Shown: positions 15,737 through 24,691, numbered from the stretch's first letter. The stretch is 39,010 nucleotides of DNA from an uncultured Collinsella sp. (GCA_900549215.1 URNJ01000001.1:1-39010); one strand, 5' to 3'. Made by a program: numbers and translations. Notes: generated from the letters alone by a model not told the origin.

Positions 15737-16135
15737 CTAGTCGCCTTTGTGGAAGAGGTTTTTGATGACGGAGGGGATGCTCTTGGCGCCCTTGGCCGTC
15801 ACATCGATAAAGTCGGGCGAACGCACGAGCTTATCCTCGTCGACGTACTTGCGAACAGCACGAAGCGTCTCTTTGTCATCGCGCGTCGAAAACGTAAAGT
15901 GACCGTTGTCCTTGGTGAAGATGGCAAAACGCGTAATCTTCTTGGTGCCGCGCAAAACCTCGGCGGCAATATAGTCGACCTCGTCCCACGGGATTTGGAT
16001 ATAATCCTCGGGATTGCGCTCGTTATAGTACTCAAACGCCTTGTTTCCCACCATCACGTTACCGTGGCTGGTAAGCCCCATGAGGCAGGTCGCCGGCGTT
16101 GCCAGATCGACCGTGCTGTTCTGAGATTGCGCCAT
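15737..16135 (-). CDS. manO: DUF956 family protein (ManO-like, mannose-PTS associated)
   Basis: A 132-residue cytosolic protein of the DUF956 family, which is almost always encoded at the end of mannose-family PTS operons and is thought to be an accessory or regulatory factor. Recognisable features are ATCLMGLTSHGNVMVGNKAFEYYN-like start, IPWDEVDYIAAEVL and FTFSTRDDKETLRAVR, a PH-like beta-rich fold in appearance. Start ATG 16135 has GAGG six bases upstream; an upstream in-frame GTG/ATG option at 16186 would overlap the hairpin at 16164-16199 and is less likely. It lies 120 bp after manZ, with that hairpin between, so its level may be set separately from the transporter. Confidence 0.85.
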   Translation of the reverse strand: MAQSQNSTVDLATPATCLMGLTSHGNVMVGNKAFEYYNERNPEDYIQIPWDEVDYIAAEVLRGTKKITRFAIFTKDNGHFTFSTRDDKETLRAVRKYVDEDKLVRSPDFIDVTAKGAKSIPSVIKNLFHKGD

Positions 16136-16163
16136 GCGCGCCTCGCCCTCCAAATAAAACAAT

Positions 16164-16199
16164 CGGACCGCATCCAGTGTACCCACCGGGTGCGGTCCG
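16164..16199 (-). terminator. Hairpin between manZ and manO (terminator or attenuator)
   Basis: Arms CGGACCGCATCC (16164-16175) and GGGTGCGGTCCG (16188-16199) form a 12-bp stem (one G-T); on the minus strand it is followed by ATTGTTTTATTT. It would reduce read-through from manXYZ into manO. Confidence 0.7.
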
Positions 16200-16255
16200 T
16201 TTCAATGGCTCAAAAGCCCTTGTCTAGCTACTCTCGGTCTTAAGCCGAAGCGTGC

Positions 16256-17176
16256 TTACATGAAGCCGCAGACTCGACCGATGATGCCGATGGCGAAGAG
16301 AGCCAGGATGATGACGATCGGGCTGACCTTCTTCTTGAGGAGCTTGCAGACCAGCAGGGTCAGGCACACGGCGGCAAGGCCGGGGATGAGCTGATCGAGG
16401 TTGGCCTGAAGCGTGGTGACCTTCACCTGATCAAGAGCGTTAGCACCGATGGAGTTATACATCGTCAGTGCTTCCTTGACACCCTCAGAACCGGAGGGCA
16501 GGTTAGCCCAGTCGATAAAGGCGCCAGCAGACTGCGTGACCTTGGAGACGACCGGGGTGAAGGAGATGGACACCCAGCGCTCGACCAGGGCGCCGATGAT
16601 GAACATACCCAGGATGGAAGCACCCTCGGTGACCTTGCCCATCAGACCGCCGGAGAGGTCCTTGGCGATGGAGGAGCCGACCTTGTAGCCAAACTCCTGC
16701 GTGTACCACAGGAAGGCGTAACGGATGATGTTCCACGCGAAGAAGAACAGCAGCGGACCGACGATGCTGCCGGACATGGCCAGGGAAGCGCCCAGAGCGC
16801 CCAGAATCGGGCGAAGGGTGAACCAGAAGACGGGGTCGCCGACGCCGGCGAGCGGGCCCATCATACCGACCTTGACGCCCTGAATGGCGACGTCGTCAAT
16901 CGGGGCACCGTTGGCGCGCTCCTCCTCGAGAGCGAGGGTAACGCCAATGACGGGGGCGGAAACATAGGGGTGGGTGTTATAGAACTCCAGGTGGCGCTTA
17001 AGAGCGGCAATCTGGTCATCCTTGCTGGTGTAGAGCTTCTTGATCGCAGGGATCATTGCGAAGCACCAGCCGCCGTTCTGCATACGCTCGTAGTTCCACG
17101 AGCCCTGAAGGAACTGATGACGGAAGCAAACCTTCTTGCGGTCAGCCTTGGTGAGCTGAATCTTGTTCTCTGCCAT
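16256..17176 (-). CDS. manZ: Mannose-family PTS, EIID component
   Basis: A 306-residue membrane protein that forms the sugar channel with EIIC. It starts with the typical cytosolic segment (LTKADRKKVCFRHQFLQGSWNYERMQ ... GWCFAMIPAIKKLY in two parts) and the EIID signature GVKVGMMGPLAGVGDPVFWFTLRPI-like region, followed by membrane segments near the C-terminus. ATG 17176 is chosen because AGGAGGGGA lies about nine bases upstream; a GTG nine bases earlier sits on that site. It begins 16 bp after manY, last transporter gene of the operon. Confidence 0.93.
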   Translation of the reverse strand: MAENKIQLTKADRKKVCFRHQFLQGSWNYERMQNGGWCFAMIPAIKKLYTSKDDQIAALKRHLEFYNTHPYVSAPVIGVTLALEEERANGAPIDDVAIQGVKVGMMGPLAGVGDPVFWFTLRPILGALGASLAMSGSIVGPLLFFFAWNIIRYAFLWYTQEFGYKVGSSIAKDLSGGLMGKVTEGASILGMFIIGALVERWVSISFTPVVSKVTQSAGAFIDWANLPSGSEGVKEALTMYNSIGANALDQVKVTTLQANLDQLIPGLAAVCLTLLVCKLLKKKVSPIVIILALFAIGIIGRVCGFM

Positions 17177-17192
17177 ATGTATCACTCCCCTC

Positions 17193-18011
17193 CTACTCGT
17201 AATCGTTCAGAATGTCGCCGAGCGGGTCGCCGGAGCCACCGCCCATGCCGCCACCCTGCTTGGCCAGATCCTTAAGGCCAAGGTAGATGAGGGCAAGGGA
17301 GATGCCGATGAGACCAAGGGCGATCAGCGTGAGCTGAGGGATGGCAGCAAGGACAAAGCCGAGGACGAAGAACGGCCAGGTCTCCTTGGTGGCCATCATG
17401 TTGATGACCATGGCGTAACCGACGGAAGCGACCATGCCGCCGCCGACAGCCATGCCGCCGGACAGCCAGTCGGGCATAGCGTTAAGCGCGTTGGTAACGG
17501 CCTCGGCCGGGATGACGCACAGAAGCACTGCCGGGATGGCGATACGAAGGCCCTGCATGAGGATGGCAGCATACTGCCAGCGCTCGATGCCGGAGAAGTC
17601 GCCCTTCTCGGCGCAACCGTCCATGGCGTGAGCGATAGCGGTAGCAATGGTACGGCAGATCATGGTCAGGAACAGACCAGCGACCGACAGCGGGACGGCG
17701 ACGGCGATAGCGGTGGTAACGGCCTTGGCCGAATCGGTGGCGCCACCGTTGAGGGCGAGCACCATGATGATCGAAGAAGCGACCGAGGCCAGAGCGGCGT
17801 CAGGCGCGACAGCGGCGCCGACGTTAGCCCAGCCAAGGGCCATCATCTGGAGCGAACCGCCCAGGAGGATGCCCTCCTGAAGGTGACCGGTTACGAGACC
17901 GATAAGCGTGCATGCCACGAGCGGCTGATGGAACTGGAACTCATCCAGAATGCCTTCCATACCGGCAAGCAACGCGACAATCGCAACAAGCAGAATAGTG
18001 ATTGCAGACAT
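17193..18011 (-). CDS. manY: Mannose-family PTS, EIIC component
   Basis: A 272-residue polytopic protein of the EII-Sor/mannose family that translocates the sugar together with EIID. Seen: N-terminal membrane segment SAITILLVAIVALLAGMEG, then GHLQEGILLGGSLQMMALGWANVGAAVAPD split across the family's conserved gate region, and several further helices. The C-terminus has a Gly-rich tail (KQGGGMGGGSGDP). AAGGAGGG lies nine bases before ATG 18011. It follows manX by 18 bp in the same operon. Confidence 0.93.
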   Translation of the reverse strand: MSAITILLVAIVALLAGMEGILDEFQFHQPLVACTLIGLVTGHLQEGILLGGSLQMMALGWANVGAAVAPDAALASVASSIIMVLALNGGATDSAKAVTTAIAVAVPLSVAGLFLTMICRTIATAIAHAMDGCAEKGDFSGIERWQYAAILMQGLRIAIPAVLLCVIPAEAVTNALNAMPDWLSGGMAVGGGMVASVGYAMVINMMATKETWPFFVLGFVLAAIPQLTLIALGLIGISLALIYLGLKDLAKQGGGMGGGSGDPLGDILNDYE

Positions 18012-18029
18012 GTATCGGACCCTCCTTTA

Positions 18030-19019
18030 CTATGCTTGAGCGGCCAGTTCGGCCTTAGCTTTCTTCAACATGGCGTCGAGATCCTCGGAGGAATCCGAAG
18101 GAACCTTGCGGACCTCGAACTTGACGCCCTTGGCCTTGAGGGCCTCGAGAGTCTTGACGTCGTCATCGCCCATAGCGACGGCGTTGGTGACGACGACCTT
18201 GCCCTTGGAGTGAGCCATGGAACCGATGTTGACTTCCTTGATGTCGACGCCGGCCTCGATGGCCTTGAGCAGATCCTGCGGGTTCTCAAAGAGCAGCATG
18301 GCCTTGGTGTCACCAAAGCGCGTGTCCTTGACGACCTCGGCCATCTTCTTGATGGGCACGACGTTGGCATGGACTCCCGGAGGGGCAGCCTGCTCGATCA
18401 TGGTCTTGCGGAGCTCGTCGTGAGCAACGCCGTCGGAAACCACGATGATGCGGTTGGGGTTGATCTGCTTGGTCCACGTGGTGGCCACCTGACCATGAAG
18501 CAGACGGGTGTCGATACGGACGTGGGCGATCTTGATGTGCCCATCGCCGATGACCGTTCCCGGAGGGATGGCGCCTGCAGGAGCAGCGGCGGCCGCAGCC
18601 GGCTTCTTCTCCTCGGGCTCCAGAGACTCGGGCTTGACACGCACGCCAGCCTTAGCCTCAGTCACGAGATGTTTTGCGATCGCATGTGCAGTGTTCTTTG
18701 CGTCAAAGCGCTGCGAATATGCCTCGATGAGCATAGGCAGGTTGACACCGGTGACGATAGCCCAGGAATCGTGGCCCTCGATGAGCCCGCTGATCTGGTT
18801 GAACGGCGTGCCGCCCCACAGATCAACGAGGAAGAGCACCTGCTCCTGGTCTTCGAAGGAAGCGATTGCTTCCTCGACCTTGGCACGGAAGTCGTCGGGG
18901 CCCATGCTCGGCTCGAGCGAGACCACGGCAACAGACGGCTGATCGCCAAAGACCATCGAGCCCGTCTGCTTGATTCCAGCTGCCAAGTCCCCGTGGCTAG
19001 CAAGAACAATACTTACCAT
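18030..19019 (-). CDS. manX: Mannose-family PTS, fused EIIAB component
   Basis: A 329-residue cytosolic phosphocarrier. EIIA (about 1-125) has phosphorylated His9 in LASHGDLA; an Ala/Pro-rich linker (about 136-155) leads to EIIB, with phospho-His175 in DTRLLHGQVATTW. It relays phosphate from HPr to the incoming sugar. The EIIAB fusion resembles E. coli ManX rather than split Man/Fru systems. ATG 19019 follows AGGAGG by seven bases. First gene of manXYZ-manO; substrate may be mannose, glucose or an amino sugar. Confidence 0.93.
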   Translation of the reverse strand: MVSIVLASHGDLAAGIKQTGSMVFGDQPSVAVVSLEPSMGPDDFRAKVEEAIASFEDQEQVLFLVDLWGGTPFNQISGLIEGHDSWAIVTGVNLPMLIEAYSQRFDAKNTAHAIAKHLVTEAKAGVRVKPESLEPEEKKPAAAAAAPAGAIPPGTVIGDGHIKIAHVRIDTRLLHGQVATTWTKQINPNRIIVVSDGVAHDELRKTMIEQAAPPGVHANVVPIKKMAEVVKDTRFGDTKAMLLFENPQDLLKAIEAGVDIKEVNIGSMAHSKGKVVVTNAVAMGDDDVKTLEALKAKGVKFEVRKVPSDSSEDLDAMLKKAKAELAAQA

Positions 19020-19356
19020 CACATAACCTCCTTTTTGTCTACGTATTTCCTACACGACATGAAAGGAGTATAGCTGTTTGGTTTGTGGAATTATAGCTAA
19101 ATCCGCAAATGGTTGGTTTATTTGTTTAAACGTCTTAGTTTGTTACAAATTGATTACGTTGCCGGTTTACAGCTTATTGCCTGCTAAAACGTGATTTGCT
19201 GATTGCTTTCAAAGACATATAAAGGTGCACTGTTCGTTAAGACCTCTTTTAGGTTGATCCCAATGCGTCTGCGTGCCACCATTTTGTTTAAACAGACATG
19301 ACTTGACTAACCGAAGCAAATATGTTTAGAACTCTAGCCCATGTAGTCATTGGATG
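19020..19356. other. AT-rich intergenic region upstream of manX
   Basis: No gene. It must carry the leftward manXYZ promoter. The octamer GTTTAAAC occurs twice within TTTGTTTAAAC (19121-19131 and 19274-19284), about 153 bp apart, and could be a regulator site. No sigma-54 -24/-12 motif was seen. Confidence 0.45.
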
Positions 19357-19785
19357 TTAGGCGATGTGGAGAGGGTTGGCGGCGTCGACGGCATCGGGGG
19401 CGTCGGAGAGGCCGTCAGGAGCAGCGTCTGCCGGGTCCTCGTCGGGGGTCTCGATCTGTTTGATCATTACCTCTTGGCCCTGCAGCAAATAGGTCTCGCC
19501 GCTACCGCACTGGGGACAGGTCTTGCCGTGCTCGACCGTCGCGTAGTCGCAGCCGCACGCCTCGCAATGTGTCACGGCCTCGACGGGCTCCACGATAAGC
19601 TCCGCGTCCTCGGTGATAGGCTTTTTATCTGCTGCCCAGCGCCAAGCGTCGAGCAGCAAGTCGGGAACGACGCCCGAGACCTCGCCCAGTAGCAACGTCA
19701 CGCTCGAAACGCGACGCACGCCATTGGCGCGCGCCACGTTCTCAACATCACGAATAATGTGATAAACGATTCCCAATTCATGCAA
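19357..19785 (-). CDS. hypA: Hydrogenase/urease nickel chaperone HypA
   Basis: A 142-residue HypA. It begins MHELGI, where the N-terminal amine and His2 bind nickel, and has a zinc-binding pair of CxxC motifs (HCEACGCDY and CPQCGSGE) near residues 74-95. HypA delivers nickel to [NiFe] hydrogenase with HypB. The C-terminus is longer than usual, with an acidic, Ala/Asp-rich tail of about 30 residues and no His-rich stretch. No other hyp gene or hydrogenase is in the window. It follows the 925-residue oxidoreductase on the same strand by 96 bp, with a hairpin between. Confidence 0.92.
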   Translation of the reverse strand: MHELGIVYHIIRDVENVARANGVRRVSSVTLLLGEVSGVVPDLLLDAWRWAADKKPITEDAELIVEPVEAVTHCEACGCDYATVEHGKTCPQCGSGETYLLQGQEVMIKQIETPDEDPADAAPDGLSDAPDAVDAANPLHIA

Positions 19786-19830
19786 GGTAGAAACCTTTCA
19801 ACAACGGTTGATGCGATGCAAACTCAAAGC

Positions 19831-19866
19831 AAGGGGACGGCGAAGTCTAGCCTGCGCCGTCCCCTT
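19831..19866 (-). terminator. Hairpin between oxidoreductase gene and hypA
   Basis: Perfect 12-bp arms AAGGGGACGGCG (19831-19842) and CGCCGTCCCCTT (19855-19866). Only a weak T-rich tail follows on the minus strand (GCTTTG), so it may be a partial terminator. Confidence 0.55.
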
Positions 19867-19881
19867 ACCCGCCATGGTTAC

Positions 19882-22659
19882 CTATTTACGACCGAACTTG
19901 ATTTTGATTGCACGCTTTAAAGCATACTTGCCGAGGCTTGGGAGCTTTTGCTCGTATTTGACCATCGTAGAGCACTCGGGGCGGTCGCGATCCAGATGGA
20001 TAGCGTCAAACGCGCACTTGGTGGTGCACAGGCCGCAGCCGATGCACTTGTTGGGGTCGACGATCGAGGCGCCGCAGCCCAGGCAGCGGGCGGTCTCGGC
20101 GCGCACCTGCTCCTCGGTAAAGGTCTCAACATACTCGCTAAACGGCGCAGCCTTCTCGCGTTCGCGGTCCACATGCGCAACCTCGCGGCTCGCGTTGTCG
20201 TAGCTCTCGAGCACAACGTCGTTGCGGTCGAGCGCGGTGTAGCGGCGCTGGTTGCGGCCGATGGTGAGCGTGGAGCCCGGCTGCACAAAGCGATGGATGG
20301 ACACCGCGGCCTCGTGACCGGCGGCGATAGCGTCGATGGCAAAGCTGGGGCCAGTGTAGACGTCGCCACCCACAAAGATGTCGGGTTCGGCGGTCTGGTA
20401 AGTCTGGGGATCGGCAAGGGCGCCCTGGCCGCGGCCGAGCTCCACCTTGGAGTCAGCCAGCAGATCGCCCCACACAATGGACTGGCCAATCGACATGACG
20501 ACACGGTCGGCATCGACACGGCGCAGATCGTTCTCGTCGTACTCGGGCGCAAAACGGCCCTCGTCGTCAAAGACACGCGTGCAACGCTTGAAGGTGATAC
20601 CGCACACGCGACCGGCCTCGTCCAGGTGAATCTCCTTGGGGCCCCAGCCGCAGCTGATGTGAGCGCCGTCCTCAACGGCCTCGCGACGCTCCTCCTCGCT
20701 GGCGGGCATCTGGGCCTCACTCTCCAGGCAGAACATCTCAACGTGCTCGGAACCCAGACGGCAGGCGTTGCGGGCAACGTCGATGGCCACGTTGCCGCCG
20801 CCCACCACGATGGTGCGGCCGGGCAGCGCGTCGATCTTGCCGCTGTTAACCTCGCGAAGGAAGTCGACGGCCACGGTCACGTCCTCGGCATCCTCGCCCG
20901 GAATGCCGGCAAGGCGGCCGCCCTGGCAGCCAATGGCAACGTAGAAGGCCTTAAAGCCCTGCGCGCGCAGCTCGTCGAGCGTCACATCGCGACCGACCTC
21001 CACGCCATAGCGGAACTCGGCACCCATCAGGCGAATAACCTCGACCTCAGCCTCGATGACGTCCTTCTGCAGCTTAAAGCTGGGAATGCCGTAGGTGAGC
21101 ATGCCGCCCGGGCGCTCGTTCTTCTCGAACACGACGGGCTTGTAGCCCTTCTCGGCCAGATAGAAGGCGCAAGACAGACCGGCCGGACCGGCGCCGATGA
21201 TGGCGATCTTCTGGTCGAAGCCGCCGGCACGCGTCGGGGTCACCACGGGCGGGACGTAGCGGGTCGCGGCATCCAGATCGCGCTGGGCGATGAACTTCTT
21301 GACCTCGTCGATAGCCACGGCGGCATCCACACGGCCGCGGGTGCAGGCATCCTCACAGCGGCGGTTGCACACACGGCCGCAGATAGCGGGCAGCGGGTTC
21401 TCGCGCTTAATGAGTGCTAGGGCCTCGTCATAGCGACCCTGAGCCGCGAGCTTCAAATAGCCCTGAACGGCAACGTGCGCGGGGCAGGCCGTCTTGCAGG
21501 GAGCGGTGCCGGACTCATGCGTCTCGATACGGTTGTCGTTGCGGTAGTTGGGCGACCACTTGGTGTGATCCCATTTGGTGGCGTCGGGCAGCTCCTGGCG
21601 CGGATACTCGGGCACCTGTCCGCCGGCCTTTTTGCTGCAGAGCTTTTGGCCCAGCTTGGCGGCACCGGCCGGGCACACCTCAACGCAGCGACCGCAGGCC
21701 ACGCACTTGTCCTTCTCGACCTTGGCGACATAGGCCGAGCGCGACAGGTTGGGCGTGTTGAACAGCTGCGAGGTGCGCAGGGCATAGCACACGTTGACGT
21801 TGCAGTTGCAGATGGCGAAGATCTTGTTCTCGCCGTCGATATTGGTGATCTGGTGCACAAAGCCGTTGTCCTCGGCCTGGCGCAAGATGTCGTAAACCTC
21901 GTCGCGCGTTACATAATGGCCGCGATCGGTCTCAACCACATAGTCGGCCATATCGCCCACGGCAATGCACCAATCGGCGGGGTCGTCGGCGCAGCCCTCG
22001 CCCATCACGCGACGGCTCGCGCGGCAACTGCAGGTGCTGGCGGCATATTTGCCATCGTATTTGTCGAGCCAATGCTCGATATGCTCGATCGGCACCGAGG
22101 TACTCGCGGCGTCGATAGCCTTCTCGACCGGAATGACATGCATGCCGATACCGGCGCCTCCGGGCGGCACCATCGGCGTGGCCTTGGACAGCGGTCCCTT
22201 GGATGCCTGCTCAAAGAACTTGGCATAGACCGGATGCTCCTCGAGCTGGCTCACGCGCATGTTGAGGAACTCGGCGGAACCCGGCACCAGCATGGGCAGC
22301 ACCCACTGCTTGGCGCGCTCGGGGTTTTCCCAGTTGTACTCAAGCAGACCCGTGTAGCTCATGTCGTCGAGCATCTTCTCGATATCGGCTTCGGGCATGC
22401 CGGTGAGCTTGACCATCTCGGGCAGCGTATAGGGACGGCGCATCTTCATCTTGCAGAGCACTTCGGCCTGCTCGTCGGTTGCGGCCTCGGCAAACGACCA
22501 GTACTCGTAGCCCAGCAGCTCATCGCGATGCAGCAGACGGTTGGTGCAGTGCTCGCACAGCTTGACGATTGCCTCGCGCGGATGCTCCGGAAGCGGCGGC
22601 ACGAACTCCGAACCGATGTCGGGCTCGGTGTAACTAATCCCCGGTCCGTTGAGAATCAT
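19882..22659 (-). CDS. Multi-domain Fe-S / FAD / NAD(P) oxidoreductase (GltD-like core with extra ferredoxin domains)
   Basis: A 925-residue, probably cytosolic electron-transfer enzyme. Residues 1-300 form an unusual N-terminal region with an HTH-like segment (about 62-110) and Cys clusters STCSCRASRR, EGC, DWCIA and AICNCNVNVCYA. A ferredoxin motif CVACGRCVEVCP is at 319-330. Residues about 385-445 are the bis-[4Fe-4S] DPYD/GltD N-domain (APCKTACPAHV, CGRVCNRRCEDAC). A GltD-type flavoprotein follows: FAD site GAGPAG (489-494), NAD(P) site GGGNVA (620-625), and FVGGDVYTGPSFAIDAIAAG. A second ferredoxin motif CIGCGLCTTKC is at 872-882. Start ATG 22659 has GAAGGG seven bases upstream; the frame's further extension to 22758 overlaps the promoter. 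The substrate is unknown: the core moves electrons between NAD(P)H and Fe-S carriers. It diverges from a TetR gene with twin palindromes between. Confidence 0.85.
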   Translation of the reverse strand: MILNGPGISYTEPDIGSEFVPPLPEHPREAIVKLCEHCTNRLLHRDELLGYEYWSFAEAATDEQAEVLCKMKMRRPYTLPEMVKLTGMPEADIEKMLDDMSYTGLLEYNWENPERAKQWVLPMLVPGSAEFLNMRVSQLEEHPVYAKFFEQASKGPLSKATPMVPPGGAGIGMHVIPVEKAIDAASTSVPIEHIEHWLDKYDGKYAASTCSCRASRRVMGEGCADDPADWCIAVGDMADYVVETDRGHYVTRDEVYDILRQAEDNGFVHQITNIDGENKIFAICNCNVNVCYALRTSQLFNTPNLSRSAYVAKVEKDKCVACGRCVEVCPAGAAKLGQKLCSKKAGGQVPEYPRQELPDATKWDHTKWSPNYRNDNRIETHESGTAPCKTACPAHVAVQGYLKLAAQGRYDEALALIKRENPLPAICGRVCNRRCEDACTRGRVDAAVAIDEVKKFIAQRDLDAATRYVPPVVTPTRAGGFDQKIAIIGAGPAGLSCAFYLAEKGYKPVVFEKNERPGGMLTYGIPSFKLQKDVIEAEVEVIRLMGAEFRYGVEVGRDVTLDELRAQGFKAFYVAIGCQGGRLAGIPGEDAEDVTVAVDFLREVNSGKIDALPGRTIVVGGGNVAIDVARNACRLGSEHVEMFCLESEAQMPASEEERREAVEDGAHISCGWGPKEIHLDEAGRVCGITFKRCTRVFDDEGRFAPEYDENDLRRVDADRVVMSIGQSIVWGDLLADSKVELGRGQGALADPQTYQTAEPDIFVGGDVYTGPSFAIDAIAAGHEAAVSIHRFVQPGSTLTIGRNQRRYTALDRNDVVLESYDNASREVAHVDREREKAAPFSEYVETFTEEQVRAETARCLGCGASIVDPNKCIGCGLCTTKCAFDAIHLDRDRPECSTMVKYEQKLPSLGKYALKRAIKIKFGRK

Positions 22660-22751
22660 GGTTGTCCCTTCTCTTGCCGCAGCCCGACGAGGCCGCAGCG
22701 CCCCTCTTTTTTGCAGGCCGGGCATGCCCCCATGCCGTTCACCCGCCATTG

Positions 22752-22789
22752 TTGACATTGTGTCAAAAATAGTATTGACGAACCGTCAA
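22752..22789. promoter_or_regulatory. Twin 15-bp palindromes, probable TetR operators
   Basis: TTGACA-TTG-TGTCAA (22752-22766) and TTGACG-AAC-CGTCAA (22775-22789), both perfect, centres 23 bp apart. They lie in the promoter region between the oxidoreductase and the TetR gene. A degraded third copy may lie at 22806-22820. Confidence 0.75.
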
Positions 22790-22847
22790 CAATATTCAAG
22801 ACTGTTAGGCGAACGGTCAGGCAAAAGAGGATGAAAGGCGGCAAAAC

Positions 22848-23510
22848 ATGGGCAACAACACAGCAGGTACTTCTGTGGTCGATGCCGTCCCCGCATCCGA
22901 TAGCGCGGCAAAGCGCCTGACGGGCGACGAACGCCGTCGCGAAATCCTCGCCGCCGTGCGCACCGTAAGCTCCGAGCTGGGCGTGTCCCACCTATCGGTA
23001 TCGGCCGTGACCAAGCGAGCCGGTTGCACGCGCTCGCTGTTCTACCACTACTTCGCCGACATGGACGCCGCCGTCACTGCCGTCATGGACGAGGCGATCG
23101 ACGGTTTTATCTCCGAGCTCGAGCAGTGGAACGCCGGCCGCACCGTCGGTGATATCGAGGGCGCGCTCGACACCGTCGCCCCGCTCTTTAAGCGTCTGGT
23201 CGCCAGCGGCCACGAACTGCCGAGTACGCTCACCTCGAGCAGTGGCGCGCTCTACGGCGGCTTTTTGCACAACGTGGTCCAGCGCGTGGCGCAGTATATC
23301 TGCGACACCACCGTAGTGGATTTTGTCGCCCATCATGAGCTACGCATCGACCATGTCTACGAGACGTTCTACACCCTCATCATGGGGTTGTTGATGTATA
23401 TCCGTACGCACCCCGATGTGCCCGACGAGACGGTCAAGGAAATCATCGCCTCGACGCTCCACATCGAGGGCTATACCGCCAAGTATCCGGAGCGCAAGCC
23501 CCAGAACTGA
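22848..23510 (+). CDS. TetR-family transcriptional regulator
   Basis: A 220-residue TetR regulator. The HTH is at about 40-75 (ILAAVRTVSSELGVSHLSVS, then AVTKRAGCTRSLFYHYFADM), preceded by about 25 less conserved residues; the C-terminal domain is all-helical and unassigned. It is transcribed away from the oxidoreductase, and the twin TTGACR palindromes between the genes suggest it represses both. A DUF5692-like membrane protein follows 63 bp downstream on the same strand and may be in its operon. Ligand unknown. Confidence 0.9.
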   Translation: MGNNTAGTSVVDAVPASDSAAKRLTGDERRREILAAVRTVSSELGVSHLSVSAVTKRAGCTRSLFYHYFADMDAAVTAVMDEAIDGFISELEQWNAGRTVGDIEGALDTVAPLFKRLVASGHELPSTLTSSSGALYGGFLHNVVQRVAQYICDTTVVDFVAHHELRIDHVYETFYTLIMGLLMYIRTHPDVPDETVKEIIASTLHIEGYTAKYPERKPQN

Positions 23511-23573
23511 CGACATTTGGCCAAACTGCCCGCGATCAGAAGAGGGGCCGCGGGCGTGTGAAAGGAGAGCAGC

Positions 23574-24581
23574 ATGCTGTTCGATGTTTGGGGTAGCGAT
23601 ACCCTTATCCACTGGGCCGGCTGGGCCATGGTCTTTATTGGCCTCATCGTGCTCAACGAGGTCGGCCGCCGCACCAAGCTGGGCGCGGCAATCATCTTTG
23701 GCGTGGCTCCGCTGGCCATGACCATCTACTGCGTCGCCATCGCCATCGGCGTTTCGCAGGGTGCCGAGTGGGCACTCACCAACCCCACCCATGTGTACCA
23801 GAACAGCTGGTTCCACTACGCCAAGGTATACGCGGCGCTGGCCGGTTGCTGGGGCTTCATTGCCATTAAGTACCAGTGGGGAAAGATCGGCAAGGCGCAT
23901 TGGTTCCGCGCGTGGCCGTTTGTGATCGTCGCCATCAACATCTTGATCGCCGTCGTGTCCGACTTCGAGAGCGCCTATCACTTCTTTGTCCTGGGCGAGT
24001 CCACCTGGGTCACCTCCGAAGGTGCTACGCAGCTGGCCGGCTGGAACAACGTGTTCAACGGCATCGCCGGTATTATCAACATCTTCTGCATGACCGGTTG
24101 GTGGAGCGTCTACGCCTCCGAGGATCAGACCGACATGCTGTGGCCCGATATGACCTGGGTCTACATTATCGCCTACGATATCTGGAACTTCTGCTACACC
24201 TACAACTGCCTGCCCACCCACTCCTGGTTCTGCGGCTTTGCGCTGCTGCTGGCGCCCACCGTCGCCGCCTTTATCTGGAACAAGGGCGGCTGGATCCAGA
24301 ACCGCGCCTTTACGCTGGCTATTTGGTGCATGTTTGCCCAGGTGTTCCCGTACTTCCAGGAGGAGTCCATCTTTGTGACCCACTCCACGCTCGACCCCGG
24401 CGCCGCTACCGCGGTCTCGATCGCCGCACTGGTCGCCAACGTCGCCGCGATCATCTACATCGCCTACCGTGCCAAGAAGCTCGGCCGCAATCCCTACAAG
24501 CAGGACGTCTTTGAGGGAACCAGCGATTGGGAGAAGGCTACTGCTCGCCGCGCCAAGGTTGATTACGCTCACGCCGAGTAA
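23574..24581 (+). CDS. Polytopic membrane protein, DUF5692-like
   Basis: A 335-residue integral membrane protein with about nine hydrophobic segments, very rich in Trp, Tyr and aromatic residues. It resembles the DUF5692 family, which I associate with anaerobic Actinobacteria; that match is from memory and function is unknown. Noteworthy conserved-looking stretches are YDIWNFCYTYNCLPTHSWFC, which has three Cys and a His at a membrane interface, and FPYFQEES. AAGGAG lies six bases before ATG 23574. It sits between the TetR gene and a strong terminator, so it is probably co-transcribed with the regulator and functionally linked to the divergent oxidoreductase. Confidence 0.75.
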   Translation: MLFDVWGSDTLIHWAGWAMVFIGLIVLNEVGRRTKLGAAIIFGVAPLAMTIYCVAIAIGVSQGAEWALTNPTHVYQNSWFHYAKVYAALAGCWGFIAIKYQWGKIGKAHWFRAWPFVIVAINILIAVVSDFESAYHFFVLGESTWVTSEGATQLAGWNNVFNGIAGIINIFCMTGWWSVYASEDQTDMLWPDMTWVYIIAYDIWNFCYTYNCLPTHSWFCGFALLLAPTVAAFIWNKGGWIQNRAFTLAIWCMFAQVFPYFQEESIFVTHSTLDPGAATAVSIAALVANVAAIIYIAYRAKKLGRNPYKQDVFEGTSDWEKATARRAKVDYAHAE

Positions 24582-24651
24582 CATGCCCGGTGCAAACGCC
24601 GCTTGAATGTGAAGTCGCCTGGCCGACTCCGCGCAATGCAACGTATTGCAT

Positions 24652-24691
24652 GCCCCCGGAAAGCGATTTGTCCGCTTTCCGGGGGCTTTTT
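24652..24691 (+). terminator. Rho-independent terminator after the DUF5692-like gene
   Basis: Arms GCCCCCGGAAAGCG (24652-24665) and CGCTTTCCGGGGGC (24673-24686), a 14-bp stem with a 7-nt loop, then TTTTT. Very strong. Confidence 0.92.

Noticed and set aside
17163..19073. 636-codon frame opposite manX and manY
   Set aside because: Antisense shadow of well-recognised PTS genes; no ribosome site or domain.
19020..19356. Sigma-54 promoter for the mannose-type PTS operon
   Set aside because: No GG-N10-GC -24/-12 element was found on the minus strand, and no LevR-like activator is nearby.
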